NCBI GenBank assembly: GCA_016165875.1
Contig: JABBOT010000080.1
Span: 48,938,032-49,002,031 of the forward strand
DNA: 64,000 bases
Direction of reading: 5' to 3'
Source: Acanthopleura granulata
Lineage: Eukaryota > Mollusca > Polyplacophora > Chitonida > Chitonidae
Shown: one piece after another, positions 55,701 through 64,000 of the stretch
Layout of the letters: each line of letters begins with the position of its first letter
How positions within the stretch are numbered: position 1 is the first letter of the stretch
Translations under genes and position numbers: made by a program
The notes under the pieces: generated by a model
What the model was told of the DNA's origin: nothing
The model's database searches: none
The model's input: the letters and a program-made list of their open reading frames with translations, nothing else

Positions 55701-58700
55701 CAGCCCTTTATATTAAGTTCATTACCTTTGCCAAAAAGGTATGTTTTTGTGTACCTTTTTGTCTGTTTGGCTGAGTGCATAGATTTAGCCAGAATTTGGA
55801 ATCTCATTTGCACTTTCCCATTATTTTCCCTATCTCTCCCATGTGAATTGTTGGAATAGGGTATCTAACCCTTCCTGCTAACCCTCTGCATGTATGTCAG
55901 TGACTTTAAGGAAAAGTTGGCCATGTTTTCTGAGTGAAATTCTGGTGGTGGAACAGATCCTGGATATTGATTCTTCACCACTGCTACATGTCTGCCAGCA
56001 ACTTTAAATATTACTGAAATTCTGCAACCTTTTCATATGTCTGCAAGGCGTTTATTCAAGCATATTCTGAAGGCATTATTCTGTGCTGACTGATAAAATT
56101 ATATTTTTTGTGGAACCCTGAAACTGGCCAATCCAACAAATGTAGTTCTGTCTCTGAATTCAAATTACAAATATGCATAAACTGCATGGGCAGTGGCTCT
56201 TTTATATGCGAAAAGGTTGAAGGATTAGGGTATGAACAGATTTTATTGGAACTGTGTGCATAACTCTTGCTTGGCAGCAGCCCAAATGGAGGAGATTTTG
56301 TGGCCATTCAGAGTTAGGAATTGTTCAAGCGATTCTTCATTATCATCACCACATGGATGCCTCTCTGCCAGCAATTATACAAAAGAAGTTTTATGCAGAA
56401 CTTGCACAGACAATCCATGTCAAGCCTGTCATGCAACACCGGGAGTGGAGAAGAGCAGAGTACTGTCCCTTTATCTGTGGTGGGTGTTTTGTACACTTAG
56501 CTTTGGTAAAGGTTTGCTACCTTGGCGTACAGAGGTACAGCTGTACATGTATGTTAAAACATTTACTGTTGAACAGTCTTACTTACTTTGATGAGCAAAT
56601 CAACAACATGCATGGTTTGATGGTCTTCCTTGAACACCTGGGTGAGTGCCTGAATATACCAACTGCCATGAACAGTATTCCTATACGAAACCTCACCTGT
56701 AAAACGGAAATGAGCTTGTTGATGTCCTCATGGAACTTTGCCTTTATAATCAGGACCAAATATATGGAACAGGTCATCAGTATCAGACAAATGCTACACT
56801 ATCACATAATAAAATGCCATTAAAAGTCTCTGATGAGACAGTAGCTCTACTGGCTGTGACAAAATCACCACAGAGTACAAAATATGTACGTGTAATAAAT
56901 TGGAACAGTCATAATTAGCATTCTGAAGGAAAATGGCAACATGGCGGATAAACAAACAGACAGACAGATGGAAAACTTATCATCGAAATGGAAAATCTAC
57001 ACTACACACTATGTATCTTGCTGTAGTCCACAAAAAAGTTGACTTTACGGAAAAGTTGGCCATGTTTTCTGAGTGAATTTCTGGTAGTGAAACAGATCCT
57101 GGATATTGAATCTTCACCACTGCTACATGTCTGCCAGCAACTTTAAATATTACTGAAATTCTGCAACCAAGTTTCATTGAAATGACACAAACACTGTAGG
57201 AGTAGTAGCATTTTGAAAGAAATATTAACATGGTGGATGAATGGACAGACAGGCGGACAACCAATCGTTGAAATGGAAAATCGATACTATGAATTATGCA
57301 TCTTGCTGTAGTCTAAACTTTAACCAAGTTTCATTGAAATTGTACTAAAACTGTAAGAGTAGTAGTGTTTTAAAGAAATGTTAACACCGACAGATGGACA
57401 AACGATCATCGAAATAGAAAACAGATATAACAAACTATGTACACTGATGCAGTCTACACTTCAACTAAGTTTCATTGAAATCAATTAAAAACTGTAGAAG
57501 TAGTGCTTTAAAAATGTTCACATATGCTGGATAACAGACAGACAGACAGACGGACAACCGATCATCGAAGTGGAAAATCGATAATACGAATTATGTAACT
57601 TGATGTAGTCTACTCTTGGCCCAACGTTTGTTGAAATCGAACAAAACTGCATGATGAGTAACATTTCAAAGAAAAAGTTAACAGATGCCGGACAGACAGA
57701 CAGACAGACACTGAGATAGACAGAAGGACGTACCCATGCTAATAATAACTTTTTCTGGTCTTTGACCAGTAGAGCTAAAAATAGGGTGTGTCAGCAGGGA
57801 CTTTGTTTCTTTCATTTTATTTTATTCTGGGTAATGAAAAAGATAGATGCTTTTAATGAAATCACCAATGACAGAAAAATAATAAAAAATTTTTTATCAA
57901 AATATGCATAAAAAGTATTGGAAAAGGGCCCTTTTTTGAACGGTCCATCTGGTTATGTACAAATGTGTGCTGCAAACCAACTCACTCTAACCAGCATATT
58001 CACTACCAATCCATTCAGCCACCCAAAACTAAGACCTGGCTCATGTGGACCCTTGGCCACAGAGCCAAGCTAATCTGCAGCAATAACCTGGGTGAGGAGA
58101 TCAAACATTATCCTGAGACGTTCATCAACAGACAGTTGTAACCTTTTCCTGAGTATAATTCTCCATGGAAGTTCCATGAGTGATGAATCAGAAAGGTTTG
58201 TCCAGTTAAGTCATGGAAGTTCCACAAGTGTGATGCATCAGAAAGGTTTGTCCAATTAAGTCATCAGAAAGGTTTGTCCAGTTAAGTCATGGAAGTTCTA
58301 TGAGTGATGCATCAGAAAGGTTTGTCCAGTTAAGTCATGGAAGTTCCATGAGTGATGCATCAGAAAGGTTTGTCCAGTTAAGTCATGCAAGTTCCAGGAG
58401 TGATGCATCAGAAAGATTTGTCCAGTTAAGTCATGGAAGTCCCACAAGAGTGATGCATCAGAAAGGTTTGTCCAGTTAAGTCATGGGTCAACATATGGAA
58501 ATTTACATCGCACGTACATGTATATACTATTAAAGTGGTCACATCACTGACCTGCAAATTGTGGTAATTCTTCATCTATTCGCCGGTGTGCAAGGTGTTT
58601 ACTTGAGGGATTCTGTGCGGATTGATAAAGTTTTTCTTTCTGTGAAATACTGAAACCAGTCAAGCCCTGTCTCATCTCAAATTAAGAGTTGTCCTTTCAT

Positions 58701-61700
58701 ATACATAATGGCTGAGGAATCAGGGTAAAGGATGAATAAAGTTTACAAGAAGCATACCATCTGAGGTTGAGAAGGCCAAAATGACATCCGAGTTGGCTGG
58801 CAGGCTATTGCTGATTTCTGGGCTGAGAGACGTATTGGGGGAAGTGTCTGACTGGCTGGTCTCGTGGTCAGAAGGCAGGTCACATGGCACAGCATCAACG
58901 TCACCTCTGCCTGCCTGTACACTGTTCCCTAAAACTAATGAGATTAACCCTTTTGAATATTTATTCCGACAATTATTTTTTTTATTATGTTACATTGAAG
59001 GGCATTGTGCAATAGTGTTCAGGCTTGGAGAGGTAAATTCAGGCGCAGACTCAGATGAACTTTTCAATCATGTGTTGATAGGGTGGTGGAGACTAAAAAC
59101 CCACTTGAGGAACCAGGAGAGACTAAAAACCCCACAGCTCCCATTAATAGTGGTGGAGGAACAAAAGGGGACTAAAAACCCCACAGCTCCCATTAATAGT
59201 GGTGGAGGAACAAGGGGAGACTAAAAACCCACTGCTTACATTAATATAGGTGGAAGAACCAGGAGAGACTAAAAACCCACTGCTCGCATTAATAGAGTGG
59301 AGGAACCAGGAGAGGCTGAAAACTCACTGTTCAAATTAACAGGGGTGGAGGAACAAGGGGAGACTAAAAACCCACTGCTTACATTAATATAGGTGGAAGG
59401 ACCAGGAGAGACTAAAAACCCACTGCTCGCATTAATAGAGTGGAGGAACCAGGAGAGGCTGAAAACCCACTGTTCACATTAACAGGTGTGAAGAAACAAA
59501 GAGAGATCGAAAACCCACCGATCACATCAATAGGGGTGAAAGAACCAGGAGAGGCTAATAACGCAGTGCTCATATCAATAGGATGAAGGCATCAGAGAGG
59601 CTAATAACGCAGTGCTCATGTCAACAGGATGGAGGAACAAGGAAAGGCTGAAAACCCACTGCTCACACAATAGGGGTGGAGGAACCAAGAGAGAATAAAA
59701 CCCCCCAGTTTACACTGATAGAGTGGAGGAGCCAGGAAAGATTGAAATCATCACTGTTCACATTAACAGAGAGAGACAAAAAAAAAAAAAAAAAAGCTCA
59801 CGTTAACAGTTGACAAGTTGAATGAAAACCCACTGTGCACATTAACAGAGGTGGAGGAACCAAGAGAGACTGAAAACCCACTGCTCACATTAACAGGGAT
59901 GAAGGAACCAGGAGAGACTGAAATCCGACTGTGTACATTAACTGAGGTGGAGGAACCAGGAGAGACTGAAAACCCACTGCTCACATTAACAAGGATGAAG
60001 GAACCAGGAGAGACTGAAATCCGACTGTGTACATTAACTGAGGTGGAGGAACCAGGAGAGACTGAAAACCCACTGCTCACATTAACAGGGATGAAGGAAC
60101 CAGGAGAGACTGAAATCCGACTGTGTACATTAACTGAGGTGGAGGAACCAGGAGAGACTGAAAACCCACTGCGTACATGAACAGAATTTTGAATAACCAG
60201 GAGAGGCTGAAAACTCTGTTCTCACATAAAAAGCAGAAGAGAAACCACAACAGGATATGAAAACCAACTGCACATTTTAAGTGGGGAGAAGAAACAAGGA
60301 GAGGCCATGAAAACCCTCTGTTCACATTTTAAGTGGGGAGAAGAAACAAGGAGAGGCCATGAAAACCCTCTGTTCACATTTTAAGAGGTGGGGAAACTAG
60401 GAAGAACACTCTTTACTTGAGGTAACTGAGGCAGAAATTCACCCCAGTACAAAATGGGAAAGCAGGAAAGCTAAAAGCAAATGACAGAGCATGATTGAGA
60501 CACTGTTTATTAAAAAGATTACAAAATTATCTTTGGAATATAAAAAACTGCTAGAAATTGTATGAATTCGTTGCTTAATTATCTTCGTTTGAAGTGTGGC
60601 GTATTGAGCTGCCAACTGGGGATCTGAAGATCCCCATGCTTTTAAGCTTATGAGAGGCTGGCCAGTCAAAGAGCTGGGTGATATCAGTTGTTTATAAGCT
60701 GTGATGTAAATCTTCCCTCATAACATAGGGAAAGAACACTCTTTTAGCTTTATACTTTTCAATTATAATTAGTACAGGTGGGCACAATACTGCAAATTAT
60801 TTCCAGACCATTGCGTTCTGACAAGAATAAGTGCAGATCATTTCATGTTATAAATTTACAAATATACTTAAGTTTCACCCACAACCCTAACAGCCCACAA
60901 CACACTCAGGTTACCCTGTGAACATTCAGTGTTCGGTGCTTGGAACAATTACGCCACAGCTCAGACGGAATGGCTGCGTTTCACGCTAGTCCATGGAATA
61001 CTGTCAAATGTCAATTTCCACTGTCGCAGTGGCTGTCAGACAGAAACACTCTACCAAAATAATCATAATATTGTCCAACCTTTTGTATGTACAACTACAA
61101 CATGTATTATGAGGGTATACTTACACTGCTGTCCTCTACATGCTTGTAAGATGAACAGCTTTGGTTTGCCCATCAGCTGAGGGCAATTCTGGCTGCTAAA
61201 ACAACCATACATGTCCTTAAAGTTGACCATGACACAATCCTTCCCATAAACCATTCCATTCAGGTCCCCGTGAGACAGAATAGCCATGACACAGGAGTCC
61301 ACATGGTTATGTTCCTGCAGCTCAGCATAGGCCTTAACTGTGTCCTTCATCTCCTGGAGAGGAAAACAACGACAACATGTAGATGTCTGCTCAAATTCTG
61401 CAAAAACATTCATCAACATCAAAGCTTGGTGATTTGGCTGCCTTTCCTCACAGATTTTGGAAAAGACACTCTGTAGGATTAACCTAAGCCACATAATAAT
61501 GTAAACTACAAGCCAAATCAGAATTGGAGCAGTCTTATGAGATTAAGTCTATCTGGGTGAGACATGGGAGTGTGCTCTCGCAAACTAATGCAAAATAATG
61601 CTAAAAAGATTAGCTAGTGTTGCTATGCCGTAGAATGTTGTTGTTGTAGCCACTACCGGAAATCACATCCTTCTAGCGTTATTTTGTGTTACTTTGCCAG

Positions 61701-63094
61701 AACACCCACTCATGTCTCGCCCAAACAGTGTTAATCTCGCGAGACGGCTCTAATGACAATTTGGCTCATAATCATTAGACTTCATGACTGAATATGCAGA
61801 AATTAACCACTACTGAATAAGGAAGATTCTGAAAATATTGTGCAATGCACTTAAAGCTGAAGCAGATACTGTTGAAGCCGTGATACATACAGTGTGTGTA
61901 CCAGGTAGATGTATATGCAATAGAAAAAGCCTAACAGTCTTGAAAAAAAATTGTAAGGTTCTTTTATATGACCATAAAATGCACATGCTACATGTACAAG
62001 TTTGATGAAAACAGCTCACAGACTTCAACAGATACACACAAAACATACATACATAATACAATGGCCCTGAAAAAACTAACCAAGGTCTGATAAAATTGCA
62101 GTTCTTCTCATTGTAATGCATGTTTGTTTTTAATTTATTCTGCACACCAAGACTGTGCTCTTCATATGTTATTTTCATGACGTAGTAAACTTACACCAGC
62201 ACGGTGTGAAGACGAGACTGACCCTATTAAATGTTCAATCAGGTCCGCCATCAAAGTTGAGTGGAAAGCTACATGTACATATTTGGATTTTGCCAATGCA
62301 CATTTCTTTTTCCAACATGATGAAATGATGTGGTGATAATTACTAACATGGCTAATGAATTTAACAATCTACATATGACGTCACTACGGCAATTCAACAG
62401 ACATTACTAAGTCCAAACAGGTTTTGGAGCAAATCCCAAAGTTGTCAAAAAACACTTAAAAACAACATTAATTTTAAAAAAATCAACTTTTTAACCTACT
62501 CACCCCTAACCTAATCTACATATGACGTCACTAAGGCAATTCAACAGAAATTACTGTCCACACAGGTTTTGGAGCAAATTCCAAAGTTGTCAAAAAACAC
62601 TTGAAAACAACATTAACCTATTTTTCAACCTACTCACCCCTAACAACCATACACATAACTTGTATTTTTGGACAACATGTAATTTTGCTGGAGTAGGGCT
62701 TTAAAACACTCCCATACTCAACTGAACATGTACAGTTTGTCCCAGTCACTCATGGTCATTCACCTTAAATTTGAGTCACCACACAAGTATCCACTGGTTG
62801 GGAGTACAACATAGCTGAGTCGTATCATTTATAGGATGTATACATCAAGGGCTTACAACTTATCCCAACATCCTGCAGCATTGACTTAGGGCTCCTATGT
62901 ATGCTAGCCATATAGGGCCCTACCTGGGCAGTCAGATCTTTCTGATATTCCACTAGATACCCTAGATCATAGAACACAGAGATCAGATTATCCCCATCTG
63001 CTTCTGCCCCCTGCCTGTTCCACTGAGGATTGCTGAAGGTGATGTTGTTTATAATTAACACATAGCCTCTTGGAGTTGATTCCATACGATACTT
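52792..63094 (-). CDS. Caspase protease domain (p20 and p10), 5 exons, 5' end outside window
   Basis: Exons in transcript order: 63094-62924, 61353-61125, 58928-58758, 56696-56587 and 52908-52792. They total 798 bp (265 aa plus stop), in frame throughout. Exon a has STPRGYVLIINN, the start of the p20 subunit with the substrate-contacting Arg. Exon b has the catalytic His (SHGDLNG) and catalytic Cys (QACRG). Exon c holds the inter-subunit linker, rich in Asp and Ser with candidate Asp cleavage sites, then ILAFSTSDG. Exon d has YRNT and GSWYIQALTQVF of p10, lining the S2-S4 pocket. Exon e ends the protein with QMPAPVIMTRKPWYF. Caspases cut after Asp in apoptosis or inflammation. The PRG motif is common in caspase-8-like and other initiator types, but class cannot be fixed because the prodomain (CARD, DED or none) would lie beyond 64000. 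Key catalytic residues are intact. Introns carry at least five tandem arrays, including one of 2.2 kb before the last exon. Confidence 0.93.
53275..55530 (-). repeat. 2.2-kb minisatellite with 480-bp higher-order repeat in the last caspase intron
   Basis: Units of about 27 and 47 bp alternate: TTCCAAACAACACCTATCTA plus ACACGCCCAGA, with or without the insert AGCATATCACCCTACC. A higher-order period of 480 bp is visible: the rare variants GCCCAGATGATTCCAAACAA and ACATGCTCAGAAGCTTCCAA recur exactly 480 bp apart (for example about 53873 and 54353). It fills most of the intron between exons d and e. Confidence 0.95.
55920..56035. repeat. Dispersed duplicate of 57045-57170
   Basis: A roughly 115-bp block with AAAAGTTGGCCATGTTTTCT, GAACAGATCCTGGATATTGA and CATGTCTGCCAGCAACTTTA occurs again at 57045-57170 in the same orientation. 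Both copies lie in caspase introns, on either side of exon d. Confidence 0.85.
57045..57770. repeat. Degenerate repeat of about 125 bp with GACAGACAGACA tracts
   Basis: Four to five diverged units share AAGTTTCATTGAAATxxxA, AACTGTAAGAGTAGTAG-like sequence, ACAGACAGACAGACGGACAA, CGATCATCGAAATGGAAAA and a TATGTATCTTGATGTAGTCT-like end. It is typical of an invertebrate satellite-like dispersed repeat. Confidence 0.7.
58170..58490. repeat. 48-bp minisatellite in caspase intron c-d
   Basis: About six units of CATGGAAGTTCCATGAGTGA plus TGCATCAGAAAGGTTTGTCC plus AGTTAAGT. Each has a short palindrome GGAAGTTCC. Confidence 0.92.
59080..60400. repeat. About 48-bp minisatellite in caspase intron b-c
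   Basis: More than 20 diverged units based on GGAGGAACCAGGAGAGACTG plus AAAACCCACTGCTCACATTA. The part at 59820-60175 is a cleaner two-unit (about 96 bp) higher-order array, and it keeps a 120-codon frame open that is an artefact of the array. It includes a run of 18 A at about 59777. Confidence 0.9.
60550..61090. repeat. Interspersed repeat family R1, copy 2 (caspase intron b-c)
   Basis: Shares the ordered blocks described for 20785-21175: GTATGAATTCG, TTTATAAGCTGTGATGTAAA, TTTTCAATTATAATTAGTAC, ATTTCCAGACCATTGCG, GGCTGCGTTTCACGCTAG and ACTCTACCAAAATAATCATA. It is about 150 bp longer than copy 1 because of an insertion near 60810-60960. Confidence 0.75.
61495..61770. mobile_element. Fold-back element, family F copy 2 (caspase intron a-b)
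   Basis: Left arm with AAGCCAAATCAGAATTGGAG and TGGGTGAGACATGGGAGTGT; the right arm in reverse has GAGCCAAATTGTCATTAGAG and TGGGCGAGACATGAGTGGGT. It shares GCTCTCGCAAACTA and the GAGACA-GGGTGGG-like motif with 32987-33287, showing common descent. Arms are about 75 bp and the loop about 130 bp. Confidence 0.75.
62366..62642. repeat. Tandem duplication of about 147 bp in caspase intron a-b
   Basis: Two copies share CTACATATGACGTCACTA, GGCAATTCAACAGA, CAGGTTTTGGAGCAAAT, AAAGTTGTCAAAAAACACTT and CCTACTCACCCCTAAC. TGACGTCA, a CRE-like palindrome, is present in each copy. Confidence 0.88.
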
Positions 63095-63344
63095 CTGTAG
63101 ACAAAAAAAAAAACAAACTTGTAAGTTCAACACATAAACAGTCGTAATGTACAAAAATCTATCTAATACATGTATAATTACTGGCGAAATTGGGACTGGT
63201 AAAGTCTCTTATACATATTCAGGTCACAAATATACAAGAATAAGAAAACCTGTTACAGGGGCCGTCATACATATGTAAATTGTATTGATGTCATTAATAT
63301 ACATGTACTCACTAACCTTACACATGTAACAGGAACTGTGAAGG

Positions 63345-64000
63345 TCATATGTGTACTGCATCTGTGTTCATGTCACAACTGAACTGTACCAATCTTCATG
63401 TGTTCATGTCACAACTGAACTGTACCAATCTGCACCTATGTTCATGTTACAACTGATCTGTACCAATCTGCATGTGTTCATGTCACAACTGAACTGTACC
63501 AATCTGCATGTGTTCATGTCACAACTGAACTGTACCAATCTGCTCAAGTTCATGTCACAACTGAACTGTACCGATCTGCATGTGTTCATGTCACAACTGA
63601 ACTGTATCAATCTGCACCTATGTTCATGTCACAACTGAACTGTACCGATCTGCATGTGTTCATGTCACAACTGAACTGTATCAATCTGCACCTATGTTCA
63701 TGTCACAACTGAACTGTATCAATCTGCACCTATGTTCATGTTACAACTGATCTGTACCAATCTGCATGTGTTCATGTCACAACTAAACTGTACCAATCTG
63801 CATGTGTTCATGTCACAACTGAACTGTACTGATCTGCATGTGTTCATGTCACAACTGAACTGTATCAATCTGCACCTATGTTCATGTCACAACTGAACTG
63901 TACCAATCTTCATGTCTTCATGTCACAACTGAACTATATCAATCTGCACATGTTCATGTCACAACTGAACTGTACCAGTCTTCATGTGTTCATGTCACAA
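63345..64000. repeat. 36-bp minisatellite running off the right window edge
   Basis: At least 17 units of TGTTCATGTCACAACTGAAC plus TGTACCAATCTGCATG with small variants (CACCTATG, TATC, GATC). It lies upstream of the first visible caspase exon, about 250 bp from its acceptor. Confidence 0.95.

Noticed and set aside
56013..56040. Possible caspase exon reading EKVAEFQ after an AG
   Set aside because: The same bases are part of a repeat also present at 57045-57170, and a much better C-terminal exon was found at 52792-52908.
56056..56307. Minus-strand frame once considered as the caspase C-terminus
   Set aside because: No family motif; superseded by the exon at 52792-52908, which fits phase and motif.
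56254..56823. 189-codon plus-strand frame
   Set aside because: It overlaps caspase exon d on the opposite strand, has no recognisable domain, and its right half is the antisense of real coding sequence.
59818..60180. 120-codon repeat frame with EVEEPGETEN motifs
   Set aside because: Open only because the 48-bp unit is a multiple of three; it lies inside a caspase intron.

Overview
This is eukaryotic nuclear DNA from an invertebrate animal, most likely a mollusc. Genes are split into many short exons by GT-AG introns. The introns are full of minisatellites, tRNA-derived SINEs with AAATAAAT tails, and fold-back elements. The SINE type and the degenerate element ending in GACGTTAAACCCA are familiar from mollusc genomes; the species cannot be named from sequence alone.

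Six gene models were built by hand by translating both strands and joining exons at splice sites. The main support is that reading phase is kept across every junction. (1) A cytosolic sulfotransferase on + (1647-5452, 5 coding exons, 297 aa). (2) A second, convergent sulfotransferase on - (12126-7003, 5 coding exons, 299 aa), with three internal exons of identical length (324, 104, 181 bp). (3) A class I-like facilitative glucose transporter on - (33710-18375, 12 coding exons, 545 aa, apparently complete). (4) A small secreted six-cysteine peptide on + (35467-36259, 2 exons, 71 aa) with defensin-like cysteine spacing. (5) A HES/hairy bHLH-Orange repressor on - (41948-39087, 4 exons, 373 aa) ending in WRPW. 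(6) The protease domain of a caspase on - (63094-52792, 5 exons in view); its prodomain lies beyond the right edge. A transposase-derived fragment sits at 49420-49689. The genes are functionally unrelated apart from the sulfotransferase pair.

Layout: 1-12 kb sulfotransferase pair; 12-18 kb no recognised gene; 18-34 kb glucose transporter with long repeat-rich introns; 35-36 kb peptide gene; 39-42 kb HES; 42-52 kb gene-poor with SINEs, two arrays and a transposase relic; 52.8-64 kb caspase, whose introns hold at least five tandem arrays.

The most unusual feature is how tandem arrays relate to splice junctions. In sulfotransferase B the 38-bp unit contains the last 26 bp of exon 1 plus its 5' splice site. 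In the transporter, a 42-bp unit contains the end of exon 5 plus its GTGAGT donor, repeated about 30 times. A 61-bp unit repeats the acceptor tract of exon 8. Other arrays begin 8-25 bp past a donor. This looks like minisatellite birth at exon-intron boundaries, leaving arrays of decoy splice sites.
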